Shown: positions 52,696 through 61,705 of the stretch, piece by piece
How the letters are laid out: every line of letters starts with the position of its first letter
Numbering within the stretch: position 1 is the stretch's first letter
Source: Mesorhizobium sp. M2E.F.Ca.ET.219.01.1.1
GTDB taxonomy: Bacteria > Pseudomonadota > Alphaproteobacteria > Rhizobiales > Rhizobiaceae
Length of the DNA stretch: 64,000 nt
NCBI RefSeq assembly: GCF_004016445.2
Contig: NZ_SADT02000008.1
Coordinates: 62,001 to 126,000, forward strand
Direction: 5' to 3'
The notes under the pieces: generated by a model
The model's database searches: none
The model's input: the letters and a program-made list of their open reading frames with translations, nothing else
What the model was told of the DNA's origin: nothing
Position numbers and translations under genes: made by a program

Positions 52696-53577
52696 TTACA
52701 AACTTCCGCTGTTCACCGCGCGCGGCGGCTTATCCGTCCAGGACGGCGGGAGACCAATTTGGGAGCCGGCAAAATCCTTCAGACCGGGATCCCGGCCGAA
52801 CCTTTCGCAGGCGTGGTATTTCGGTTTGCCGCCGAGATTGGACTTCAGCTTCTGAAAGGATGGAAGTTTTGGCAGACCCTTGAACGGCGTCTTGCCTGTG
52901 ACGAGCATCTTTGAGAAGTCATTGCCGAAGCTGGAAGCCAGGGAATAGGCATCTCCGACTTGTGACATTCTCGCGCTGGTGGTGATGAAATTCGCCCCCT
53001 TGGACCACACCATCGCGGCGGCCTGTTCCCCATCCCTCGTGGTTGCCTCGGCTTCAACGCCAAGGCCGCCAAGGCCCAAAGGCAATCTGGGAACGGGCAC
53101 GGGCGAGACGAAGGATGCTCCGAGCGACGTTGCGGTCGACACGCCGGCCATCGTGGCGTTGGTCGGCACAATGCGCGTCACGGTGGCGTGTACTATGAGG
53201 TCGGCATCCTTCATGCTGTCGACCACTTGGAAACGATCACTGACGCCGACACAGAGTGCACGGTTGATGGCGTTGGCGACTAACGCGCTGTCCGAGGGCT
53301 TCTTAACCGATTGCTCCGCATAGGCAGAGACCATGGTGGGTTCGATGTATACCGTCTTGGTCTGGTTTAGATCTTGCGGAACGGCTTTGTATTCGGCTTT
53401 CTTGATCCGTCCGTCGACCTTGGCCATATCGTCATAAGAGGCCAAGGAGCCGCCGGGCTGTAGGGGCACCGATGTGCAGCCGGCAATTGCCGATACGGCG
53501 AGGGCGGGAACCAGCGCTTGGCCAAGCCGGCGCGGATTTGGCCAGTTCCGAGCTCTACCTGATCGAGAATTTGGCAA
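52696..53577 (-). CDS. DUF3313-family lipoprotein
   Basis: 293 residues. Lipobox AVSAIAGC after a hydrophobic segment marks an outer-membrane lipoprotein. Then VPLQPGGSLASYDDMAKVDG and YIEPTMVSAYAEQSVK of DUF3313. The function of this family is not known. It lies between the patatin and LpxD-like genes on the same strand. Confidence 0.8.
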   Translation of the reverse strand: MPNSRSGRARNWPNPRRLGQALVPALAVSAIAGCTSVPLQPGGSLASYDDMAKVDGRIKKAEYKAVPQDLNQTKTVYIEPTMVSAYAEQSVKKPSDSALVANAINRALCVGVSDRFQVVDSMKDADLIVHATVTRIVPTNATMAGVSTATSLGASFVSPVPVPRLPLGLGGLGVEAEATTRDGEQAAAMVWSKGANFITTSARMSQVGDAYSLASSFGNDFSKMLVTGKTPFKGLPKLPSFQKLKSNLGGKPKYHACERFGRDPGLKDFAGSQIGLPPSWTDKPPRAVNSGSL

Positions 53578-53616
53578 TTCATTTCTCCTTGCTGACGTGA
53601 ACGTGGTTGCCGGACG

Positions 53617-54789
53617 CTATGGATTTTGTTCATCTGGCATTGCTGCGACGCGCTTTTCAGCGAACAACGGCGTATCTTGCCAGAGATGTCCGCTGGCCAT
53701 CTTGGCGTAGCCGAGGCTGTAGAGCGCGCGCATGTAGTGGGTGTTGAACGGATCGGTCATCTTGTACGGGACCTGCATGTCGATGACGCCGACATGGAAC
53801 CGGATGCCCTTCTTCTGGGCGTAGAGATATGTCGCCAGCAAAGCACCGCGTGTTTGCGACTTGATGAGCGTGGCGTTTGCCCTGGCCATGACGACAAAGG
53901 TGTTGTTGGTCGTGGTGGAGAACTCGGGCATCAGCGCGTTGTTGATCAGAATGAACATGTTGAAGCGGCGGCCCTTGCGCCACGCATCCTTATCGCGCCC
54001 GGCCATCCAGCCTTCAGGGATGGTCAAAATCTGCGACACCGAACCGCCATCGGAATGCATCTCTTCGAAGGACTGAGCCCCGGACTTCGCTTTGATCAGC
54101 ACCGCGGGATACATGCCCGGTATGCTGGCGGAGGCGATGATGACGTCCTGGAAGAGTTTGAGCGCGTCGGGTCGGCCGCTGTCAGCGATCGCCCCCATGT
54201 TCCAGATGACCGCCCGCTGGGAATCGAGATTCGAGGTCAGCACGAGCAGTCGCCGGCCTTTGCGGTGTTCAGCGGCGATCTTGGCTAACACTTTGGCGGT
54301 GAGGTATTTTTCGACCATCCGGCGTAGTGGCTGCTGCTTGAGCAGACTCGGCCCAAATAGCCCCTTGGGCAGAAAATCGGCGTCGACCAGGGTTTCTGCG
54401 ATGCCGCTCGTGTAAAGGTCGACGAGGGCCTGGTCATAGTTGGCACCGAGGAAAGCGTAGGGTGCGATCAACGCACCGGTGCTGACGCCGCTGACGATAT
54501 CGAATTGAGGGCGGGTACCGATTTCTGACCACGCCTTCAGGGCACCGACGCTGAAAGCGCCTGCGCCCCCGCCGCTCGACAATACAAGGTAATTGATTTC
54601 CTTGTTCTTCGCGATCGGCAGCCAAGCCCGTTGATCGGCCTGCCCCTTGGCCAGATCCGCGTAGGTGCGGATATCCTCGAAGCCGTCAATGGTGGCAACG
54701 CTTGCGACCTTGGCGCCGTAGTCGATCCGATCTGGCGCCAGACAGCCGGTCAGGAACGCCAGCAATAAAATGACCATCAATCGATGCAC
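53617..54789 (-). CDS. patatin-like phospholipase lipoprotein
   Basis: About 390 residues from a GTG at 54789 that has AGGCGG five bases upstream; the frame is open to 54867. Lipobox LLAFLTGC. Patatin motifs: oxyanion GGGAGAFSVG, nucleophile Ser in GVSTGALIAPY and the Asp of the dyad in MHSDGGSV. Likely an envelope-located phospholipase or acyl hydrolase. First gene of the operon; a shared motif lies 122 bases upstream. Confidence 0.9.
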   Translation of the reverse strand: MHRLMVILLLAFLTGCLAPDRIDYGAKVASVATIDGFEDIRTYADLAKGQADQRAWLPIAKNKEINYLVLSSGGGAGAFSVGALKAWSEIGTRPQFDIVSGVSTGALIAPYAFLGANYDQALVDLYTSGIAETLVDADFLPKGLFGPSLLKQQPLRRMVEKYLTAKVLAKIAAEHRKGRRLLVLTSNLDSQRAVIWNMGAIADSGRPDALKLFQDVIIASASIPGMYPAVLIKAKSGAQSFEEMHSDGGSVSQILTIPEGWMAGRDKDAWRKGRRFNMFILINNALMPEFSTTTNNTFVVMARANATLIKSQTRGALLATYLYAQKKGIRFHVGVIDMQVPYKMTDPFNTHYMRALYSLGYAKMASGHLWQDTPLFAEKRVAAMPDEQNP

Positions 54790-54910
54790 GTTTACCGCCT
54801 GCGCCGGGCTGCCGGTGAAGCGCTGGGAGTCGCTCCAGTCCTTCAGCACAATTGGCGAGCCCCTCACGAGCCGCCTTGCGCGGCACTAGCGCCGATTCAC
54901 GATTGTCTTG

Positions 54911-54927
54911 GGTTTTGAGTTGTTAAG
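54911..54927 (-). promoter_or_regulatory. shared envelope-regulon motif, patatin promoter
   Basis: On the minus strand CTTAACAACTCAAAACC, preceded by GTAACAATT, giving two TAACA repeats about 11 bases apart. Matches the motifs at 49940, 57599 and 60410. Confidence 0.5.
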
Positions 54928-55020
54928 AATTGTTACGGCCCGGAAGGCAGCGGATCTTAGGCTTTACCAACGGGCTGGCCTGACGGTAGCGTCGCTGACG
55001 CGAGCGGGGAGGTTCAGACT

Positions 55021-55259
55021 ATGGCGGTGATACTTGTTACCTACGATTTGAAACAGCCAAGCGTAACTATGACCCAGTCCACAAAAACCTCAAGGATAAC
55101 TACATGTGGTGCAAGGGACTGGGAATCGGTGTTGTTGCTTGATACAGAATTCGCCCCCGACCAAAAATCCGCAATGATTTGAGATCGTTGGTTGATCCCA
55201 ACCATGTCATCTTTGTAGGCCGAATTGTTCGCGAATCGGGGTCCTTCAACTACTGTTGA
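55021..55259 (+). pseudogene. frameshifted SinR-family/Cas2-fold small protein
   Basis: Four fragments in successive frames make one protein: MAVILVTYDLKQP, then NYDPVHKNLKDNYMWCKGL, then ESVLLLDTEFAPDQ, then IRNDLRSLVDPNHVIFVGRI and VRESGSFNYC before a stop. This is the layout of the roughly 90-residue SinR-like family of bacteria (MAV.LVTYDL...NY.P...L......CK.LESVWLLDT...IR..L...D.ND..FV.R). GGGGAGG precedes the start. At least three frameshifts make it non-functional. Confidence 0.7.
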
Positions 55260-55332
55260 CAGATTGGTTGAACAACCCAGAACGAAATTGGTGAGGCGCC
55301 TGCAGGCGGCGCTTCGCCTTGTAAGGACCTCG

Positions 55333-56724
55333 TCAACCCGCCAAAGCGCTTGCCTGTGCGTCCGCCAATTTGACCGTCGGGCTCGCGACAATCTGGGCCT
55401 GCGGCAGCGAGACTTTCACGCGCAGGCCGTGGGGAACGATGTTCTCCAAGGTCAGCGAGCCGCCATGGCCTTTCACAATCTCGTCCGCTATCGATAGACC
55501 AAGGCCAAAACCGCTGTTGGTCGTCGAGGTGCGGGCCTCATCCGCCTTGAAAAATGGCTCCAAGGCCTTTTCGTGCAGGCCCTGAGCAAGACCGGGACCA
55601 TTGTCCCTGACCACAATGGACAGTTCGCCCCGTGAAGAGTTGGATAATTGGACATGGACGATGGTGCCGAACCTGACGGCGTTTTCCACAATGTTGGTTA
55701 TGGCGCGTGTCAGGCCTTTCTGTTTGCAGGAGTACCCGAAGCGCTCGGGACCGACATAGATAACCGTGTGGCCCAGGTCGCAGAATCCGGCGACGATGGT
55801 CTTCAGCAAGGCCGCGATGTCTACCTTGCGCAGCGGCTCGTCCCGGGCGGTGCTGCTCAGATATTGCAGGCTGTCCTCGATCATCGCAGTCAAGGTGGTG
55901 ATGTCATCAAGCATCAACTGCTTGGCGGGGATGTCCTTCGACCGCTCCACGCGCATGCGTAGCCGTGTCAGGGGTGTCCTGAGGTCATGGCTCACGGCGG
56001 TCAACATGCGTGTACGGTCATCAAGCATCTTATGGATGCGACGCCGCATGTCGTTAAGCGCCGTCGCAAGGGTGCGGAGCTCTTTGGCGCCAGCGACCGT
56101 GAAAAGTTCGTCCTCTTTGCTGTCAAGCCGCAGGCTCTTTGCCGCCTCGGCAAAGCGGACAAGCGGCGACGTGATCAGGCCGCCGATGTAAAGCACCAAA
56201 AGCAACATTGGGAGGATCAAGATAAGGATCTTTGCGATGAGTTCGACAATCGCGCTCAAGAATGCCGGATAGGTGTCCGCGTCGGAGAAGCGCACCAGAA
56301 GACCACGCTTGGCGTCGACGCGCACCACCAGAGCATTGTGCTCCTCGTCCTGGGGCACAACCACGGCCTCGAAGTCCTTCGGGAGCACGTCGCGCAGCTC
56401 GTCGGCGACGAACTGCAAATGCTCTCTTTGGCTGCTGACTAAGCTGAAATCCGCCCAAGGCAGGAGCTGCATATCGAGCCCAATCGGAGCTGTCGCGCGC
56501 AGCAGCTTCTCAACGTCGGCCTCGCTGGAGCTGTTTCTGACCTGTTCTACGATCAACTCGATTTGTGTGCTTCTGACGGTCACCAACGTCTGAGCGGGGC
56601 CGTTCTTGAAGATGTATGGTTCCGGCAGAAGTGCAATGACGCTCAGCAGCACCGCCGGGATGGGGATCGCGGCAAGCACGATGAACTGCAGGCGGATCGG
56701 GGCCTGTCTGAACCAGCCGATCAT
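55333..56724 (-). CDS. sensor histidine kinase (EnvZ-type)
   Basis: 463 residues. Two membrane segments (IPAVLLSVIALLPE and IAKILILILPMLLLVLYIGG) around a periplasmic domain of about 130 residues, a HAMP segment, the phospho-acceptor His in AVSHDLRTPLTRLRM, the N box ITNIVENAVRFG, G1 VRDNGPGL and G2 GFGLGLSIADEIVKGHGG. It overlaps the response regulator gene by four bases. The signal is probably envelope-related, as the surrounding genes are. Confidence 0.95.
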   Translation of the reverse strand: MIGWFRQAPIRLQFIVLAAIPIPAVLLSVIALLPEPYIFKNGPAQTLVTVRSTQIELIVEQVRNSSSEADVEKLLRATAPIGLDMQLLPWADFSLVSSQREHLQFVADELRDVLPKDFEAVVVPQDEEHNALVVRVDAKRGLLVRFSDADTYPAFLSAIVELIAKILILILPMLLLVLYIGGLITSPLVRFAEAAKSLRLDSKEDELFTVAGAKELRTLATALNDMRRRIHKMLDDRTRMLTAVSHDLRTPLTRLRMRVERSKDIPAKQLMLDDITTLTAMIEDSLQYLSSTARDEPLRKVDIAALLKTIVAGFCDLGHTVIYVGPERFGYSCKQKGLTRAITNIVENAVRFGTIVHVQLSNSSRGELSIVVRDNGPGLAQGLHEKALEPFFKADEARTSTTNSGFGLGLSIADEIVKGHGGSLTLENIVPHGLRVKVSLPQAQIVASPTVKLADAQASALAG

Positions 56725-57476
56725 GCGGCGACCGTAACCTCCGGCGTGAAGATATAGCCCCCCAGTCGCACCGTCTTGATGAAGGTGGGTTCCTTGTAAT
56801 TCGGCTCAATCTTCTGGCGGATCCGACTGACATGCACATCGATGCTGCGGTCCACCGGTCCCGCCGACCCCGCATGGGTGCAAGAGAGGATTTCTTGCCG
56901 GTTCATCACCTGCCGCGGGTTCTGACAAAACACCAGGAGCACGTCAAACTCGGCCGTGGTGAGTGGCACATGGACACCCTCGCTATCGGTTAGCTCACGC
57001 GCGACCGGATCTATCTTCCAGCCCGCGAAGGTCAGCGGTTCCTGGCTCGGTTTGGACTGGCTGGCATAGGCCGATCGGCGCAGAAGCGCCTTCACCCGCG
57101 CCAGCAATTCCCGGGAACTGAAGGGCTTCGTCACATAGTCGTCTGCCCCCAACTCAAGCCCCACCACCCTGTCGACCTCCTTCGTCAGCGCGGTCAGCAT
57201 GAGGATAGGCGTGGTGTCGGCCGATCGGATTCTGCGGCAAATGCTGAACCCATCTTCCCCCGGCAGCATCCCGTCGAGCACAATGAGGTTGAAGTCCTTT
57301 TTCCGCAGCAGCCGATCCATTTCGGTGCCTGAACCGACGGCCTCGGCCAGGTAGCCCGCATCTTTCATCAACTCGATCAGCATGCCCGCGATATCCCGAT
57401 CGTCCTCAACGACAAGGATGCGCGGCGATCCCTGCGAGGGAACGGTGTATGCGAAATTGTCCATAGGTCCAGCCAT
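56721..57476 (-). CDS. OmpR-family response regulator
   Basis: 251 residues; ATG 57464 (MDNFAYTV) is an alternative start. Receiver is canonical: VVEDDRDIAG acidic pair, LIVLDGMLPGEDG phosphoacceptor, MLTALT and VTKPFSSREL Lys. C-terminal winged helix PLTTAEFDVLLVFCQNPRQV and DRSIDVHVSRIRQKIEPN. Partner of the kinase downstream. Divergent from the fusion glycosyltransferase; the CTTAACA motif lies between. Confidence 0.95.
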   Translation of the reverse strand: MAGPMDNFAYTVPSQGSPRILVVEDDRDIAGMLIELMKDAGYLAEAVGSGTEMDRLLRKKDFNLIVLDGMLPGEDGFSICRRIRSADTTPILMLTALTKEVDRVVGLELGADDYVTKPFSSRELLARVKALLRRSAYASQSKPSQEPLTFAGWKIDPVARELTDSEGVHVPLTTAEFDVLLVFCQNPRQVMNRQEILSCTHAGSAGPVDRSIDVHVSRIRQKIEPNYKEPTFIKTVRLGGYIFTPEVTVAA

Positions 57477-57598
57477 CGGATCGTCTCTAGACTAGGCAAT
57501 ACCCCCCCTGCTCCGGAGCTGTCAGCAATAATTGTGTTTATTTTTGTTGCTGCCGCGCAGCTCGCCTGTCGACCAAGGCGAAACAAATCCGAGCACAG

Positions 57599-57616
57599 CT
57601 TAACAACACTTAAACC
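57599..57616 (+). promoter_or_regulatory. shared envelope-regulon motif, regulator / GT fusion promoter
   Basis: CTTAACAACACTTAAACC between the divergent response regulator and fusion glycosyltransferase genes, 71 bases from the latter's start. The first 11 bases equal the motif at 49940. Confidence 0.5.
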
Positions 57617-57686
57617 TCTCCGATGAGCCGGGACGCTACCAGCAGTCCGGACAACAGACGCTGACGGCCATTGCCCGGAGAGCTTC

Positions 57687-60350
57687 ATGCATTCACGTGT
57701 CGGATCGAACCTGGCAGAGGCGAGCTCGAAGTCGAGGCCTGGCGACGCGACAGTTGGCGCCGTTCATCCATCTGTGTCCATTATCGTGCCCACCCTCAAC
57801 GAAGTCGGCAATGTCGACCGTACCCTGCGTGCGATCCTCGCCCAGGTTTCCCGGCATTGCGAGTTCGAGATCATCGTTACCGATGGTGGCTCGGCCGACG
57901 GCACATGCGCGAAAGTCACCGATTGGCAAGAAAGTCATCCGGTTCGCCTCTTGAGGAATGGAAGCGGGCGCGGATTGGCGGCCGACGTCTTATGGGCTGC
58001 TTCGAACGCCAGGTTTTCGATCCTTGTGGTGCTGGACGCAGATGGCAGCCATCCGGCAACATCGATCATGGATCTGGTCCGGCCCATCGCGGCGGGCCAC
58101 TTCGACATGGTCATCGGCAGTCGCTATTGCGAGGGTGGGGCGAGCGTCGGCTGGCCGCTGCATCGGCGCATCCTGTCACGTATCGGCGCGTCATTTGCTG
58201 CACCCTTCACCGATGTCGAGGACCCGTTGTCGGGCTTCTTCGCGATCCGCCGCGAATGCTTGCTCAGGGGCGCCGATCAGGCGGAAGGCTTCAAGATCGG
58301 TCTGGAGGCGTTGCACGCTGGTGGCGGCGACCTCAGGGTCGCTGAAAAGCCCATCACCTTCTGCGATCGGCATGCGGGGAAATCCAAAATTGGCGCCCGG
58401 CAGTTCATCGCCTATCTCGCGCAGTTGGTCAGGTTTTCCCGCGGAACAACCTCTTCGGACGCCGTGCAGCGTTTTCTGGCGGTGGGCATGGTCGGCTTTC
58501 TTCTCGACTTGTGTGCCGTCTCGATCCTGTTGGCCGCCGGGGCCGGTCTAGCTGTGGCTCACATCTGCGGTTTTTGCTTTGCCGCTGCATTCAACTACAT
58601 CGGCCATGCGCGATGGTCGTTTGAGGGACGGGCGAGCGGTCGCGCTGGAAGCACACGTTTCCTGGTTATCTCCATCCTGGCCCTGGCGATACGTGGCGGA
58701 TTGATCGCGGCGGGATCCGGCGCACTCGGCCTGCCGCTCTATTGGGCACTGCTGGGCGGTATCGTCGGCGGCGGCGTGGTGAGCTATCTCGGCAATGAAT
58801 TCTATGTCTTTCGGCCCAATGCGTCGCTGTCCGCCCCGGCTCGTTGGAATATGGCCGCCTTGGCCATCACGGCCTATGTGGTCGTCCTGAGGCTCGTTTA
58901 TCAAGGCGACATGGACCTCATTCCGCAGGAAGCCTATTACTGGAACTACGCACAGCATCCAGCCTGGGGCTATCTCGACCATCCACCCATGGTGGCTTGG
59001 CTCATTCGGCTCGGGAGCGCGATTTTCGGCGACTCCGAATTCGGCGTTCGAATAATGGCGACGGGATGCTGGCTTGTGACCGCGTTCTTCAGCTTTCGGC
59101 TCGCCCACAACCTCTTTGGGCGCAGGGACGAAGCCTTCATCGCCCTGATGCTTCTGTCGGTTTTGCCCTTTTTCATGGGCGTCGGACTACTAGCCACGCC
59201 GGATGCACCCCTCACGGCAGCATGGGCCGGGGCGCTCTATTTCCTGGAACGTGCAACAATCGGATTACGCCCCACGGCCTGGCTCGGAGCGGGGCTTTGC
59301 GTTGGACTGGGCATGCTGTCGAAATATACAATTGCGCTGCTGGGGCCCGCGACGCTTGTGTTCCTGCTGATCCACCCTCAGACCCGGCTCTGGTTTTCAA
59401 CCAGATGGCCTTATCTCGCAGCCATCCTCGCGCTGGCCGTTTTTTCGCCGGTGATCGCCTGGAATGGCCTGAATGGCTGGGCCTCATTCGAATTTCAGGG
59501 CAGCAGACGGTGGTCGGGAGAGGAAATGCAATTCTCCGTCCACAGCCTCATCGGCTATATTGCGGTCTTGTTGGGTCCGATTGGGATCTGGCTCGGCATT
59601 GCGGCAGCTTCCAAGCTTGTCTGGCGTCCCGACCGTTTCCACGCCAGAGCGGCCACCACTTTCGTCCTCATCTTTACGCTGGTGCCGCTCTCGGTTTTCG
59701 CTGCGTTTAGTATCCTGCATGCGGTGAAAATGAACTGGACGGGCCCCATCTGGCTCGCATTGTTGCCAGCTATGGCTAACGTTGTTGCGACGGCTGTCCG
59801 CAGCGGAAGCATGCCGCGCATGATCATCTTTTTGAAAATGGGCACGGTAGCGAGCGTGCTTGTTTTTGCGGTGTTGCTCCACTACGTCGCGCTCGGCCTG
59901 CCCTTCGTTGGCTACTCCGGAAGCTTGCGCGGTCTGCCCGTTGCCTGGGAAGAATTCTCCCTCCGGGCGGAGCAGATCGGGGCCGCCGTCAAGGCAGATA
60001 CCGGCTACTCGCCCCTCCTGGTCGGGATGGACAAATACAACATCGCCAGCGAACTTGCTTTCTACGGCAGGGGGCGAACCGGTCTGGAAAACATCACCAG
60101 TCAAAACGTCTTCGGCGAAGAGGGGTTGATGTTCGGCGTGTGGAATGCCCCCTCTCTGTCGCGGCGTGGCGCGGTCATCTTGTTCGGTGTGAAGGAGGAC
60201 AGCGTCTCCTCCAATCGTCTCGCAAGGTGGTTTGAGCATATCGGGTCCGTCAGGACCGAGACCGTGTGGAAAAACCATGCCGTGGTTGGGCGCTTCTTCT
60301 ATAGGGTCGGATACAATTACCGGCGCCCGACGGACGTCGCTCCACAGTGA
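57687..60350 (+). CDS. GT2-GtrA-GT39 triple fusion glycosyltransferase
   Basis: 887 residues. Residues 29-235 are a GT2 polyprenyl-phosphate sugar transferase (SVSIIVPTLNEVGN, VTDGGSADGT, metal site VVLDADGSHP, DPLSGFFAI). Residues 258-376 are a GtrA-type four-helix membrane domain (FLAVGMVGFLLDLCAV, NYIGHARWSF). Residues 385-850 are a GT39/ArnT-like membrane domain (IPQEAYYWNYAQHPAWGYLD, where the usual DE is QE; LLATPDAPLTAAW; LGMLSKYT). Thus lipid-linked sugar synthesis, presumably its flipping, and transfer from the lipid may be on one chain. GGAG precedes the start. Likely lipid A, LPS core or protein glycosylation. Confidence 0.9.
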   Translation: MHSRVGSNLAEASSKSRPGDATVGAVHPSVSIIVPTLNEVGNVDRTLRAILAQVSRHCEFEIIVTDGGSADGTCAKVTDWQESHPVRLLRNGSGRGLAADVLWAASNARFSILVVLDADGSHPATSIMDLVRPIAAGHFDMVIGSRYCEGGASVGWPLHRRILSRIGASFAAPFTDVEDPLSGFFAIRRECLLRGADQAEGFKIGLEALHAGGGDLRVAEKPITFCDRHAGKSKIGARQFIAYLAQLVRFSRGTTSSDAVQRFLAVGMVGFLLDLCAVSILLAAGAGLAVAHICGFCFAAAFNYIGHARWSFEGRASGRAGSTRFLVISILALAIRGGLIAAGSGALGLPLYWALLGGIVGGGVVSYLGNEFYVFRPNASLSAPARWNMAALAITAYVVVLRLVYQGDMDLIPQEAYYWNYAQHPAWGYLDHPPMVAWLIRLGSAIFGDSEFGVRIMATGCWLVTAFFSFRLAHNLFGRRDEAFIALMLLSVLPFFMGVGLLATPDAPLTAAWAGALYFLERATIGLRPTAWLGAGLCVGLGMLSKYTIALLGPATLVFLLIHPQTRLWFSTRWPYLAAILALAVFSPVIAWNGLNGWASFEFQGSRRWSGEEMQFSVHSLIGYIAVLLGPIGIWLGIAAASKLVWRPDRFHARAATTFVLIFTLVPLSVFAAFSILHAVKMNWTGPIWLALLPAMANVVATAVRSGSMPRMIIFLKMGTVASVLVFAVLLHYVALGLPFVGYSGSLRGLPVAWEEFSLRAEQIGAAVKADTGYSPLLVGMDKYNIASELAFYGRGRTGLENITSQNVFGEEGLMFGVWNAPSLSRRGAVILFGVKEDSVSSNRLARWFEHIGSVRTETVWKNHAVVGRFFYRVGYNYRRPTDVAPQ

Positions 60351-60409
60351 TATCCAAGCGATCCGCGCTTTGAGCGTCGGGCAGCATTCACGAGCGCGCA
60401 GCAACATTT

Positions 60410-60427
60410 CTTAACATCACAAAATCC
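60410..60427 (+). promoter_or_regulatory. shared envelope-regulon motif, MipA promoter
   Basis: CTTAACATCACAAAATCC, preceded by GCAACATTT, which gives AACAT repeats 11 bases apart, as in OmpR-type tandem sites. 91 bases from the MipA start. Confidence 0.55.
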
Positions 60428-60517
60428 AAATCAACCGCGTCCTCTCAGAGAGTGCAGCCGCTGGAGGTGCGACTGCGTCGGGCTTCCCGAGGCCATCAAC
60501 ACCCAGGAGCCGACCGA

Positions 60518-61384
60518 ATGCCATCGACGAAGTCTTTCTCAGCGCGCTCGCGGCACGCCGCCGTCGTCACGAGCCTTTCGGCGCTTGCCTTGCTCCCTTC
60601 GAAAGCAGGCGCGGCTGAGCCCTTCGACAATGAACCGGGCGCTGCTTCACCGCAGGAGGCGAATGTGGATCAGCGCCGGTATGGCCCTATCCGTCAGAAG
60701 CTTGCGGATTGGAACGTCATGGTCGCCGGCGGAGCGATGTATGCGCCGAAGTACGAAGGCTCGGATGAATTCGAAGTCGTCCCGATTCCGATGGTCTCGG
60801 CAACGATCGGCCGGTTCACGATCTCTCCCGGCGGGATAGACGTCGATGTATGGGAATCGAGCGGCTTTAAGGTCACCGTGAAGGGCGGCTACGATCTCGG
60901 CGGAGGCCGCAAGGAGAAGGATTCAATTCACCTCAAGGGTCTCGGCGACATTAAAGGCGGAGCACTCCTCGGAGCCCAGATTTCGTATGAGACGGGGCCT
61001 TTGGAATTCTATGCTTCTGTCGACAAGACGTTTGGCGGCAGCGACGGGCTGCAAGCTGTTGTGGGAGCAAACATCTCACACAACTATAACAACTTCCTCT
61101 TCGCCGCGGGCGCTTCAGCGACATTTGCGGACGACAAGTACATGCAGACCTACTTCGGCGTCACCGCTCTTCAATCCGCTCGATCAGGCCTTAGTCGGTA
61201 TGAGGCCGGCGCGGGGCTCAAGCGGTTCGACATCGAAGGGTCGGTAACTTACATGGCGACCGAAAACTGGCTTGTTCGCGGTCAGGTCGGGGTAGGCTTC
61301 CTCACCGGAGATGCAAAGAACAGCCCGATCACACGAAAAGACACGCAACCGTCCGGGATGCTCCTTGTCGGTTATAGGTTCTAG
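60518..61384 (+). CDS. MipA/OmpV-family outer-membrane protein
   Basis: 288 residues from ATG 60518 (AGGAG eight bases upstream); the frame opens 22 codons earlier. Signal peptide SLSALALLPSKAGAAEP. Typical start of the family barrel: WNVMVAGGAMYAPKYEGSDE, then VSATIGRFTISPGGIDV, and C-terminal strand GMLLVGYRF with the terminal Phe. MipA/OmpV proteins are 12-stranded barrels, some linked to murein hydrolases or drug resistance. Member of the CTTAACA set. Confidence 0.9.
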   Translation: MPSTKSFSARSRHAAVVTSLSALALLPSKAGAAEPFDNEPGAASPQEANVDQRRYGPIRQKLADWNVMVAGGAMYAPKYEGSDEFEVVPIPMVSATIGRFTISPGGIDVDVWESSGFKVTVKGGYDLGGGRKEKDSIHLKGLGDIKGGALLGAQISYETGPLEFYASVDKTFGGSDGLQAVVGANISHNYNNFLFAAGASATFADDKYMQTYFGVTALQSARSGLSRYEAGAGLKRFDIEGSVTYMATENWLVRGQVGVGFLTGDAKNSPITRKDTQPSGMLLVGYRF

Positions 61385-61705
61385 GAACTCAAGGCCCAGC
61401 CCCTGCGACGCCCACGCTTGCGACATGATCAGGCCGCTGAGACTCACATAGGCGGCCACCCATCGGCACCGTGTTTTCCGCAGTCTGTATGCAGGCGAAG
61501 GGGATCATCGTGTTCTGGAACACGGTAGCCTGGAAATGGCCGAGGGCACAGTAGCGGATCAGAACGAAAAACGGGCGCCGGTATCTTCGGCCGCGTCGCC
61601 GCGACGATACAAGCCGCCAACCATTCTCCGAGCTGCAAAGCTTTCCGACGTGACGCCCGCCCCGGTCGCAGAAAGTCCTTCGCCGTACGCGGAAAATCAC
61701 ACAAC
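61385..61705. other. intergenic region before efflux operon
   Basis: About 320 bases. No gene, terminator or shared motif was recognised. It probably holds the promoter of the efflux operon. Confidence 0.35.

Larger units (their letters stand above)
54868..55332. promoter_or_regulatory. region with patatin promoter and a decayed gene
   Basis: The left part carries the shared motif at 54911-54927 on the minus strand. The middle (55021-55259) is a frameshifted SinR/Cas2-fold pseudogene. The rest up to the sensor kinase stop has no recognisable content. Confidence 0.5.

Noticed and set aside
55041..55391. 116-codon minus-strand frame between patatin and kinase genes
   Set aside because: It is antisense to the recognisable SinR-like pseudogene and overlaps the kinase end; no ribosome site or motif.
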